Source: Porticoccus sp047635255
Lineage (GTDB): Bacteria > Pseudomonadota > Gammaproteobacteria > Pseudomonadales > Porticoccaceae
DNA: 43,084 nt
Assembly: GCA_047635255.1 (NCBI GenBank)
Contig: JBLIIR010000002.1
Coordinates: 1 to 43,084, forward strand
Direction of reading: 5' to 3'
Under the pieces are notes generated by a model. That model worked only from the letters and a program-made list of their open reading frames with translations, searched no databases and was not told where the DNA came from. Positions 34,504 through 41,739 of this stretch are shown piece by piece. Within the stretch, counting starts at the first letter, position 1. Every line of letters starts with the position of its first letter. The position numbers and the translations under genes are program-made.

Positions 34504-36350
34504 GTATCAAAAGAAGACTTTTTGGTCCTTTAATACAGCTCTTCAAAGGATTAATTTTTTTAATCCAAGGACTAGTAAGTCTTATTATAGTACTCATAAT
34601 TATTTCCCTTATTGGGATCTCTTTTGATGATGGAACCGAATTTTTGCCCAAGAGCGCCGCCCTAAAGATCTCTCCAAATGGTGTCCTGGTAGACCAAAAA
34701 ACCTTTATTTCTCCAATTAAAAAATTTCTAGATGAAAGTGATGCTGCAGCTGAAACGTCAATCTTTGAGCTAATTGATGCTATTGACCATGCAGCCACCG
34801 ATCCGCGTATTACCAGCTTAGTTCTTCAATTGGATTATCTTGCGAGCGGAAGCATCAGCAAATTAGAGGAAGTGGGGGAGGCTTTGGTGCGATTTAAATC
34901 CAGCGGCAAACCTATTGTTGCCATCGGAGACAGTTATTCTCAAGAACAGTATTATTTGGCAAGTTATGCTGATGAAATACACCTTCACCCCATGGGCTCA
35001 GTAATAATAGAAGGCTATGGCAGGTATACTGTTTATCTAAAAGAAGCTCTAGATAAACTACGCATTAAGGTTAATATTTTCCGTGTAGGAGCATATAAGG
35101 ATGCGATAGAACCATTTACTCGCTCAAACATGTCTGAGGCTTCACGAGAGCATACCTCTCAATGGATCCATGAGATCTGGAATGCTTATACGACTAGAGT
35201 AGAAGGCCTAAGAGGGCTGAGCAAAGGATCCATTAATGACTATGCTAATAATTTAGGAAAAAAATTATTAAAGCATCAAGGTAATGCTGCGAAATTAGCG
35301 TTGGACGCTGGCTTAATAGATAAGCTATCGAGCAGACAGGAGGTAATGACTCGGCTGATATCGCTTTCAGGTTTAGCAGATAACGGCGGCTATCAACACA
35401 TAGACTCTTCGGATTATCTAAAGTATATAGAACAGCAACCAAAACCTTCAGGCAATAGAATTGGCATGGATCAGGTTGCCTTAATTGTAGCCAAAGGTGT
35501 TATTAGCGAAGGCGACCAACCTGATGGCCTAATAGGCAGCGAGAGTTTGTCTAAATTGTTAAGACAGGCTCGTGAAGACGACAAGATAAAAGCTGCAGTA
35601 ATACGCATAGATAGCCCTGGTGGCAGTGCTTTTGCTTCAGAACTTATTCGTCAAGAGATAGTATCTTTAAAGAAGTCCGGAAAACCTGTAGTGATTTCTA
35701 TGGGTTCAGTTGCAGCCTCTGGAGGATACTGGATAGCCATGGGTGCCAGTGAAGTCTGGGCTAGCCCAACTACGATTACTGGCTCTATTGGTGTTTTTGG
35801 CATTATTCCTACATTTGAAGATACCTTGCAAAATCTGGGAATTCAAAGTGATGGCTTAGGAACCACAGTCTTGTCTGATATTTTTCAGTTATCTAGGCCT
35901 ATGTCTAATCATGCAAAAAAAATTATTCAGGCAGGAGTGGATCACACTTACAGTCAATTTTTAGCCATTGTTGCTGAAGCAAGAAACAGCAGTATTGAAG
36001 GAGTAGATTTGATCGCACAGGGTCGTGTTTGGACAGGAAGAAAAGCCCTAGATTTAGGATTAGTCGATCAATTAGGCAGCTTAGCGCAATCTTTGGATTC
36101 TGCAGCAAAATCTGCAAATCTTGATGGTTATGAAATATTAAAGTTGACCCGCCCTTTAGGCTTTCGTGAGAAAATTTTACAAGAGATTGATGGGGCTAAT
36201 TTTGGATTTTTAGTCGGCACATTTCCTAAAAAATGGAATCCTTTAAGTTTGACAGCCAAACTTAAAGGATTTTCTAAAAAACTTATTCTGATGACAGAAT
36301 TAAATGACCCGAGAGGAATATATTTAAGTTGTTTTGAATGCGCCGAATAG
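34500..36350 (+). CDS. sppA: Signal peptide peptidase SppA (protease IV), 67 kDa type
   Basis: SppA digests cleaved signal peptides at the inner membrane with a Ser/Lys dyad. The 616-residue tandem-repeat form matches E. coli SppA (618). A single N-terminal membrane segment is at about 18-42. The general base is Lys200 in FRVGAYKDAIEPFTR, and the nucleophile is Ser407 in GSVAASGGYWIA (E. coli Lys209, Ser409). Conserved RIDSPGGSAFASELI and SPTTITGSIGVFGI follow. An unusual perfect 15-bp inverted repeat lies in the last 115 bp of the gene. It overlaps the DUF2069 gene at the start and ends before the convergent fdxA. Confidence 0.96.
   Translation: MSIKRRLFGPLIQLFKGLIFLIQGLVSLIIVLIIISLIGISFDDGTEFLPKSAALKISPNGVLVDQKTFISPIKKFLDESDAAAETSIFELIDAIDHAATDPRITSLVLQLDYLASGSISKLEEVGEALVRFKSSGKPIVAIGDSYSQEQYYLASYADEIHLHPMGSVIIEGYGRYTVYLKEALDKLRIKVNIFRVGAYKDAIEPFTRSNMSEASREHTSQWIHEIWNAYTTRVEGLRGLSKGSINDYANNLGKKLLKHQGNAAKLALDAGLIDKLSSRQEVMTRLISLSGLADNGGYQHIDSSDYLKYIEQQPKPSGNRIGMDQVALIVAKGVISEGDQPDGLIGSESLSKLLRQAREDDKIKAAVIRIDSPGGSAFASELIRQEIVSLKKSGKPVVISMGSVAASGGYWIAMGASEVWASPTTITGSIGVFGIIPTFEDTLQNLGIQSDGLGTTVLSDIFQLSRPMSNHAKKIIQAGVDHTYSQFLAIVAEARNSSIEGVDLIAQGRVWTGRKALDLGLVDQLGSLAQSLDSAAKSANLDGYEILKLTRPLGFREKILQEIDGANFGFLVGTFPKKWNPLSLTAKLKGFSKKLILMTELNDPRGIYLSCFECAE
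36237..36271 (+). repeat. Perfect 15-bp inverted repeat inside the 3' end of sppA
   Basis: AATCCTTTAAGTTTG (36237-36251) and CAAACTTAAAGGATT (36257-36271) are exact reverse complements around a 5-base loop. On the plus strand the second arm runs into TTTTCT; on the minus strand the other arm is followed after two bases by a TTTTTT run. The structure therefore resembles a bidirectional terminator, yet it is in frame within the sppA coding sequence (about residues 580-591). Geometry is certain; function is inferred. Confidence 0.85.
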
Positions 36351-36365
36351 TTATTTTTTAGAGGT

Positions 36366-36402
36366 AAAAAAATCAGCTAAATTATTAAAATGAAGCCGAT
36401 TT
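36366..36402 (-). terminator. Terminator downstream of fdxA
   Basis: On the minus strand, AAATCGGCT (36402-36394) pairs with AGCTGATTT (36378-36370), a 9-bp stem with one G-U pair and a 15-base loop, followed by a T-run (36372-36366). It lies about 30 bp after the fdxA stop. The stem is of moderate strength. Confidence 0.7.
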
Positions 36403-36432
36403 CTAAAAGCATGTAGTTTTATGTGTTGGATT

Positions 36433-36756
36433 TTAGCGTTCTAGATATTGAAGCTTCCCTGTAACCCCATCCCACTCTTCAGCATCCGCCGAGGGTTCCT
36501 TTTTCTCGGTTATGTTTGGCCAAACTTGAGCTAGCTCAGTGTTTAGCTCTAGGTATACTTGCTGGTCATCAGGTAATTCATCTTCAGAAAATATAGCCCC
36601 TACAGGACATTCTGGTTCGCAGAGCGCGCAATCGATGCACTCATCGGGATGAATGACTAAAAAATTAGGGCCTTCATAAAAGCAGTCTACAGGGCATACT
36701 TCCACGCAATCTGTGTATTTGCACTTAATACAGTTTTCGCCGACGATAAATGTCAT
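36433..36756 (-). CDS. fdxA: 7Fe ferredoxin FdxA
   Basis: FdxA is a 107-residue ferredoxin with one [3Fe-4S] and one [4Fe-4S] cluster, like Azotobacter FdI. The Cys pattern is offset by one from that protein: Cys9, 17 and 50 should hold the 3Fe cluster; Cys21, 40, 43 and 46 the 4Fe cluster; Cys12 and Cys25 are extra. The N-terminus MTFIVGENCIKCKYTDCVEV is typical. The C-terminal half is an acidic extension with no additional clusters. It is convergent with sppA and divergent from the RlmD-like gene. In Pseudomonas its neighbours are mutS and rpoS, which are not present here. Confidence 0.96.
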   Translation of the reverse strand: MTFIVGENCIKCKYTDCVEVCPVDCFYEGPNFLVIHPDECIDCALCEPECPVGAIFSEDELPDDQQVYLELNTELAQVWPNITEKKEPSADAEEWDGVTGKLQYLER

Positions 36757-36831
36757 TGTGTAATTCTCCGTAAGACTTGGATGTTGGTCAGCGCCGTATT
36801 ATACAGAAATCAAATCCTGTGTTTAAGCAAT

Positions 36832-36872
36832 ATCTACTCAATATTATTTAATTTAATAAATATTAAGTAGAT
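36832..36872. repeat. AT-rich 41-bp imperfect palindrome between fdxA and the methyltransferase
   Basis: ATCTACT (36832-36838) pairs with AGTAGAT (36866-36872), and after one mismatch AATATT (36840-36845) pairs with AATATT (36859-36864); further T-T-A / T-A-A pairing continues toward the centre. It lies between divergent starts, 76 bp upstream of fdxA and 124 bp upstream of the methyltransferase gene, and has no T-run. It is a candidate operator or promoter-bending site. Confidence 0.6.
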
Positions 36873-36995
36873 TCTTGCAAATTTAGCTAGCCGTAATGGC
36901 TAAAATAGCAGCATATATGGGAAGGTTAATTGAAAGAATGATAAGATATTTAACAGATTATTTATTCTATATCTCTCCTAACATTAGGCATTCCC

Positions 36996-38153
36996 TTGAA
37001 ATACAAAAAAAATAACATAAAGCTTAAACGTAAAATAACTCAGTCTGCTATTAAGTTTGAAATTAATAGCATGGATCCGCTTGGCCAGGGCGTTGCAATC
37101 ATCGATAAAAAACCATGTTTTATTCCAAAGACTTTGCCTGGAGAGATAGGAACTGCAACTTTGACCAAGGCAAGCAAGGGGGTCAAATTTGCGCGGCTAG
37201 AGACGCTGGATGTGACGGCCGATAATCGAAAGAGCTCAGAATGTGAGCACTTCGATAACTGTCCTGGATGCCATTACCTGCATACAGACTACGAGAGTGA
37301 ATTGGGCTATAAAACACAAGCCCTAAAGCATCACTTGCAGCGTTTTGATGTCGACATTCCTGAGATAATAGTCAGCCCAGCTCAAAAGCGCCTAGGGTAC
37401 CGCAATCGTGTACAGCTGCATTACCGGCATAAATATATAGGCATGATGGACGGCACCACAAACAATGTGATTGAAATACCAAAATGTTTATTATTAAGTA
37501 AAGAGCTAAAGACTGAGTTTGATAGACTTTATGATGATAAGAGCTGGACTGAGGATCATGCAGCTGAAGGTCATTGTGAATTATTTTTAACTGAGAGCGG
37601 CGCTGAAATTGAGTGGAATAAAGCATATGCTCATGGGGGTTTTAGTCAAGTTAATAGCGCTATGAATGAAGTGCTAAAAACTGCTGTTTTCGATGAGATA
37701 GGAGACAGCAAGACATTAGAAGGTGCAAAAAATACATTATTGGATTTGTTTTCCGGAGACGGAAATCTTTCAAATATGGTTGTTACGGAAAATCCGTTAG
37801 TTGAAAGAGTGATGGTTGATTTCGCCCCAGACCGAGTTAACTTAGAGGAATTGAATTTTGTGCACTTAGATTTATTCTCTGAGACGGCATTGCGGACATT
37901 CAGGGCTCGCTCGGAATATTCAAAATATGATATGTTTATCGTCGATCCGCCAAGAAAAGGATTCACTGATTTACATCAATGGGCGAACACTTTTAATCCT
38001 AAACAGATAATTTATGTAAGTTGTAATGCGGCAACTATGGTCAGAGATTTGCAGAAATTGGTGCATAAATACACAATCAACAAGATCCATTTAATTGATT
38101 TATTTCCAGGAACCTATCATTACGAGACAGTTGTAACGCTTTCTTTGACTTAG
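36996..38153 (+). CDS. rlmD: RlmD-like 23S rRNA (uracil-5-)-methyltransferase
   Basis: The 385-residue protein belongs to the RumA/TrmA m5U methyltransferase family. It has an N-terminal TRAM-like region (FEINSMDPLGQGVAIID), Fe-S cysteines Cys83, Cys89, Cys92 and Cys164 in the RlmD pattern (C-x5-C-x2-C and a distant Cys), a SAM loop DLFSGDGNLS at 250-259, and DPPRKG at 317-322. The catalytic Cys is Cys343 in YVSCNAATMVRDL, and Glu377 fits the general base. E. coli RlmD is 433 residues; the region after the SAM loop is divergent here, so another m5U specificity (RlmC or a wider group) remains possible. The start is TTG with a weak ribosome site. Confidence 0.8.
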   Translation: MKYKKNNIKLKRKITQSAIKFEINSMDPLGQGVAIIDKKPCFIPKTLPGEIGTATLTKASKGVKFARLETLDVTADNRKSSECEHFDNCPGCHYLHTDYESELGYKTQALKHHLQRFDVDIPEIIVSPAQKRLGYRNRVQLHYRHKYIGMMDGTTNNVIEIPKCLLLSKELKTEFDRLYDDKSWTEDHAAEGHCELFLTESGAEIEWNKAYAHGGFSQVNSAMNEVLKTAVFDEIGDSKTLEGAKNTLLDLFSGDGNLSNMVVTENPLVERVMVDFAPDRVNLEELNFVHLDLFSETALRTFRARSEYSKYDMFIVDPPRKGFTDLHQWANTFNPKQIIYVSCNAATMVRDLQKLVHKYTINKIHLIDLFPGTYHYETVVTLSLT

Positions 38154-38270
38154 CCGAACAGCCTATATGTGATCTAAAAAACGGTTAGAAAAAAACTGTA
38201 AATCAGTAATAATTTTTCTTGAAGTAGTACAGGCATCATTGATCCTAGATTGAGAGCCCAAGAAATAGAC

Positions 38271-38290
38271 TACTGTATGACTATACAGTA
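38271..38290 (+). promoter_or_regulatory. LexA (SOS) box upstream of recA
   Basis: TACTGTATGACTATACAGTA keeps both CTGT-N8-ACAG half-sites and the symmetric TA flanks of the 20-base consensus. It lies 82 bp before the recA ATG. TATAAA at 38289-38294 with TAGACT at 38266-38271 (17-bp spacer) is a plausible promoter overlapped by the box; TTGAGA at 38250-38255 is an alternative -35. LexA repression of recA is well established in this lineage; the site itself is seen directly. Confidence 0.9.
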
Positions 38291-38372
38291 TAAAAAATTT
38301 AAGTTAAGCTACTTAAAATTTTATGAATCAAGTGGCAATTATTCAATCTTCAAAAGGCTAAAGGAAGTAATT

Positions 38373-39419
38373 ATGGACCCCAACAAAGAAAAAGCTCTAC
38401 AGGCTGCACTGGCGCAAATCGAACGGCAATTCGGTAAAGGAACAGTAATGCGGATGGGTGACAAGGAGCATCAAGCTGTGCCAGCGATCTCTACAGGATC
38501 CCTGGGGCTGGACGTATGTCTAGGAATAGGGGGATTACCCAAAGGTCGAATAGTGGAAATATATGGACCTGAATCCTCGGGAAAAACTACATTAACTTTG
38601 CAGGTTATTGCTGAGGCGCAAAAGGTTGGAGGGACCTGTGCTTTTATTGACGCAGAGCATGCTTTAGATCCTATTTATGCAGAAAAATTAGGCGTTAAAG
38701 TTGACGATCTCTTTGTCTCACAACCAGATACAGGAGAGCAAGCGTTAGAAGTTACTGACATGCTGGTTAGGTCTGGAACTATTGATGTGCTGGTAATAGA
38801 CTCGGTGGCCGCATTAACTCCTCGTGCTGAAATTGAAGGAGACATGGGGGATCATCATGTAGGTTTACAGGCAAGATTAATGTCGCAAGCATTGCGGAAG
38901 TTAACCGGGAATATAAAAAATGCAAATTGCCTTGTAATTTTCATTAATCAAATTCGCATGAAAATAGGCGTAATGTTTGGAAATCCAGAAACTACCACAG
39001 GTGGAAATGCATTAAAATTTTATTCATCCGTACGCTTAGATATTCGTCGAATAGGAGCGGTAAAAGAAGGCGACGAGATTATTGGAAATGAAACGCGTGT
39101 TAAGGTTGTTAAAAACAAAATTGCCCCCCCATTTAAGCAGTGTGAATTTCAGATTCTTTACGGCCAAGGAATCAACCAGTTGGGTGAAGTTATAGATCTT
39201 GGGGTCCAGTGCGGTTTAGTTGAAAAAGCCGGCTCATGGTATGCCTATAATGGTGATAAGATCGGCCAAGGTAAGTCAAATGCGTGTGAGTATTTACGTG
39301 AAAATCCTAACGTGGCAACCGAGATAGAGCAAAAGATTAGAGCTCAGTTAATGCCTATAGTAGAGAAGAAAAGTAAAGTAGAAAAAGATGATTGCACAAA
39401 AGATAAAATAGAAACTTAA
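38373..39419 (+). CDS. recA: Recombinase RecA
   Basis: RecA forms the filament on single-stranded DNA that drives strand exchange and LexA self-cleavage. The correct start is the ATG at 38373, giving 348 residues (E. coli 353) beginning MDPNKEKALQAALAQIERQFGKG, with AAGGAAG at 38361-38367. An in-frame ATG at 38250 must be rejected: the 41 added residues run across the LexA box. Walker A GPESSGKT is at 65-72. The DNA-binding loops show MGDHHVGLQARLMSQALRKLTG and FGNPETTTGGNALKFYSSVRLDIR. The C-terminus is acidic/basic mixed and truncated relative to E. coli's acidic tail. recX follows. Confidence 0.99.
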   Translation: MDPNKEKALQAALAQIERQFGKGTVMRMGDKEHQAVPAISTGSLGLDVCLGIGGLPKGRIVEIYGPESSGKTTLTLQVIAEAQKVGGTCAFIDAEHALDPIYAEKLGVKVDDLFVSQPDTGEQALEVTDMLVRSGTIDVLVIDSVAALTPRAEIEGDMGDHHVGLQARLMSQALRKLTGNIKNANCLVIFINQIRMKIGVMFGNPETTTGGNALKFYSSVRLDIRRIGAVKEGDEIIGNETRVKVVKNKIAPPFKQCEFQILYGQGINQLGEVIDLGVQCGLVEKAGSWYAYNGDKIGQGKSNACEYLRENPNVATEIEQKIRAQLMPIVEKKSKVEKDDCTKDKIET

Positions 39420-39454
39420 GATTACATTTTACTAAGTATTCTTTTACATAAAAT

Positions 39455-39488
39455 AAACCGTACTTTATTTTTAAGATGCGGTTTTTTT
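39455..39488 (+). terminator. Terminator between recA and recX
   Basis: AAACCG (39455-39460) and CGGTTT (39479-39484) form the stem, with an inner CTT/AAG pairing in the 18-base loop, followed by TTTTTTT (39482-39488). It is a modest terminator or attenuator that would lower recX relative to recA, as known for E. coli recA-recX. Read-through is expected because recX has no clear promoter. Confidence 0.65.
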
Positions 39489-39552
39489 ATGACTTACCAT
39501 AAAATAAAAAATGATCATTAATGTATGAAGCAGGAAGTTCAACTATTTACTC

Positions 39553-40011
39553 ATGACAAAGTTAAGTAATGATAACCCGTTAAGTGTCATTAGGTATCGA
39601 GCACTATCTTTGCTTGCTCGTCGAGAGCATTCTTTTGTTGAATTACTGAACAAGTTAGCTGGGATATTTCCAGATAACTCTGATTTAGTCGAGGGAATCG
39701 TAGTCATATTGAAACAGCAAAATCTTCAATCCGATCAGAGATTTGCTGAGATGCTTGTGGCTACCCGAATCAGACGCGGATATGGCCCTATCCGCATCCG
39801 AGCCGAACTAAAATATCGCGGTGTAAGCAAAAATATTATTGAGTTAGCTTTGATTGAAAGCGGGGCGAATTGGTTTTTCCTAGCAAAAGAGGCATTGAAT
39901 AAAAAATATGGATCTGATGCTTGCGATGAATTTTCTGATAAAGTGAAACGTAGCAGTTTTCTGCAATATCGGGGATTTAAGTCAGATCATGTATCTGCAT
40001 GTTTTAAATGA
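39553..40011 (+). CDS. recX: Regulatory protein RecX
   Basis: RecX binds and destabilises RecA filaments and inhibits its ATPase. The 152-residue protein (E. coli 166) shows the RecX tandem three-helix repeats: IRYRALSLLARREHSFVELLNKL, then QQNLQSDQRFAEMLVATRIRRGYGPIRIRAELKYRGVSKNIIELAL, which is the conserved core, and a third repeat ending KRSSFLQYRGFKSDHVSACF. It lies 133 bp after recA beyond the weak terminator. It should be induced with recA under the SOS response by read-through. Confidence 0.93.
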   Translation: MTKLSNDNPLSVIRYRALSLLARREHSFVELLNKLAGIFPDNSDLVEGIVVILKQQNLQSDQRFAEMLVATRIRRGYGPIRIRAELKYRGVSKNIIELALIESGANWFFLAKEALNKKYGSDACDEFSDKVKRSSFLQYRGFKSDHVSACFK

Positions 40012-40026
40012 TGATGAGGAAGCCAA

Positions 40027-40890
40027 TTGAAAGAATACTTAAAATATAATTATTTTCGTGGGGCAGCGGCTTGCTTTCGATGTGCCCTGATATCGACAGT
40101 TTTTTGTTTGGTATCCAATGCCTATGGATTGAAATTGCAAGACACCCTAACCCAGGGATCTTTGGTGGTTGGTCATATTTCTCCAGGCTTAAAGCTAGAA
40201 GTTATGGGTCGAAAGGTACGTGTTGACGATAACGGCTTATATGTTTTTGGGCTAGGGCGTAATGCGCCATCAGAGATTACTTTAACTACTTCCAGTGCTC
40301 TCGGTGACAAGCAGAAAAACTATATATTTCCAGTATTGCAACGGGAATATAAGGAAGAGCAGGTATTTGGTGTTCCTCAAAAAACAGTTACACCGCCTAT
40401 TGAGGTGATTGGAAGAATTCGTAAAGAGGCAGCTGAAGTTAGATTTGCTAGAAGCAAAGATACAAAAATTTTGGATTTTTTGTCGGGGTTTAGGATGCCT
40501 TTAGAGGGAAGAATTACAGGGGTTTATGGTAGTCGTAGAGTATATAATGGATCCTCGGGTAATCCTCATTATGGCTTAGATATTGCAGCCCCGGTAGGCG
40601 CCAACGTTTATGCGCCGGCGCCGGGGATAGTCGAATTAGTTCATCATGATATGTTCTATTCTGGTGGAACATTAATCATTAACCATGGTTACGGTGTTAG
40701 CTCAACGTTTATCCATTTGAGCGAGGTGCTGTTGTCTGTCGACCAAAGAGTCAAAAAAGGTGACTTAATAGCTAAAGTTGGCGCCACAGGAAGGGCGACT
40801 GGACCTCATTTAGATTGGCGCATTAACTGGTTCGAGGTAAGGCTAGATCCAGAGTTGGTGTTAAGGCGTTTACCGTCTGCGGATGATTAA
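40027..40890 (+). CDS. Exported M23 zinc peptidase (LytM-like)
   Basis: The 287-residue protein has an N-terminal signal peptide (hydrophobic core CALISTVFCLVSNAYG, cleavage near residue 34), a beta-rich domain and a C-terminal M23 metallopeptidase domain from about 155. The zinc site is complete: His181 and Asp185 (NPHYGLDIAAP), His230 (TFIHLSEV) and His261-x-Asp263 (GPHLDWR). An active peptidoglycan endopeptidase is therefore likely, in contrast to degenerate LytM activators such as EnvC or NlpD. The start is TTG, supported by GAGGAAG at about 40016-40022. It is close to recX (15 bp) and would be co-transcribed. Confidence 0.88.
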   Translation: MKEYLKYNYFRGAAACFRCALISTVFCLVSNAYGLKLQDTLTQGSLVVGHISPGLKLEVMGRKVRVDDNGLYVFGLGRNAPSEITLTTSSALGDKQKNYIFPVLQREYKEEQVFGVPQKTVTPPIEVIGRIRKEAAEVRFARSKDTKILDFLSGFRMPLEGRITGVYGSRRVYNGSSGNPHYGLDIAAPVGANVYAPAPGIVELVHHDMFYSGGTLIINHGYGVSSTFIHLSEVLLSVDQRVKKGDLIAKVGATGRATGPHLDWRINWFEVRLDPELVLRRLPSADD

Positions 40891-41047
40891 TTTCTTTAAT
40901 TAAGCGTGGACTTCATTCCGTAACTATCAGACCAAGAAAGTAATTCTTTAGACCTACATCTTTTGTCTGCTCTGGAGGCATAGTGTTACGGCTGTCTTTG
41001 GCTTAAACTTGTCTTGCTGATAGTAATAATTTATTTCGGAGAGCTCC

Positions 41048-41233
41048 ATGATTGATAAGAAATTGCTAGGTATTTTGGTGTGCCCCGTGAGCAAAGGGCC
41101 ATTAGAGTATGACAAAGAACGCAATGAACTGATTTGTCGCCTTAGTGGACTGGCTTATCCCGTACGAGACGGCATCCCAATTATGCTTGAAACAGAAGCA
41201 CGTCAGTTAACCGCTGATGAGAAATTAGGATAA
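41048..41233 (+). CDS. Trm112/YcaR-family small protein
   Basis: The 61-residue protein belongs to the Trm112-like (UPF0434, YcaR) family. It begins MIDKKLLGILVCPVSKGPL and has a second motif, SGLAYPVRDGIPIMLETEARQL. Members often carry four Cys in a zinc knuckle; here only Cys12 and Cys30 are visible, as in bacterial YcaR types that lack the zinc site. GGAGAGC at 41038-41044 supports the ATG. In many gammaproteobacteria it neighbours kdsB or lpxK, but here it follows the M23 gene. Function in bacteria is unclear. Confidence 0.88.
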   Translation: MIDKKLLGILVCPVSKGPLEYDKERNELICRLSGLAYPVRDGIPIMLETEARQLTADEKLG

Positions 41234-41278
41234 GCAGCAGCTAAAAAATTAGAATCAAGCGTAAGGTTGTAGTGAAAA

Positions 41279-41632
41279 ATGGCAGATAAAACACTGTTTG
41301 AGAAAATCATGGCTGGCGATATTCCTGCTGATATTATGTATGAGGATGAGTATTGTGTTGTTATAAAAGACGCTGTGCCTCAGGCGTCCACGCATTTGTT
41401 AGTCATTCCTAGGAAGCCTATCCCCATGTTAGCAAAAGCCGATCTTGATGATAAAGAATTGCTGGGACACTTGCTCACGGTAGCTAATGATATGGCCAAA
41501 AAAACTGGTATTGATGAAGCCTTTCGCGTAGTAATAAACAATGGTGCGGGCGCCGGACAAACGGTTTTCCATTTGCACCTGCACTTGCTTGGCAATAAGA
41601 AGTTCGTTGAAAATAACCTGAGCTTCTTATAA
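41279..41632 (+). CDS. HIT domain nucleotide-binding protein (HinT)
   Basis: The 117-residue protein is a HIT-superfamily purine nucleoside phosphoramidase of the HinT type. The histidine triad is HLHLHLL, with His98, His100 and His102 (His100 expected to be nucleophilic), plus the downstream Leu-Gly-Asn-Lys. The N-terminal TLFEKIMAGDIPADIMYEDEYCVVIKDAVPQAPTH-like stretch is typical (here QASTHLLVIPRKPI). It lies 45 bp downstream of the Trm112 gene on the same strand and 107 bp before alaS. Its physiological substrate is unknown. Confidence 0.93.
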   Translation: MADKTLFEKIMAGDIPADIMYEDEYCVVIKDAVPQASTHLLVIPRKPIPMLAKADLDDKELLGHLLTVANDMAKKTGIDEAFRVVINNGAGAGQTVFHLHLHLLGNKKFVENNLSFL

Positions 41633-41739
41633 AGCCTTGATGACTGCAATGTAACTTTTGAATAAATGCCAGCCACATTTGGCTGCGTGACATTATCATT
41701 TTAAAGCAGCCTAAATAAAGCTGTAGGGTTTAACTAGTT

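Noticed and set aside
38250..38372. A longer RecA starting at ATG 38250
   Set aside because: The added 41 residues are not RecA-like, cross the LexA box and promoter, and the ATG at 38373 has a strong ribosome site and the correct family N-terminus.
41670..41685. Hairpin CAGCCA-CATT-TGGCTG as a terminator before alaS
   Set aside because: The 6-bp stem is perfect, but no T-run follows (next bases CGTGACATTATC), so it is not a convincing intrinsic terminator.
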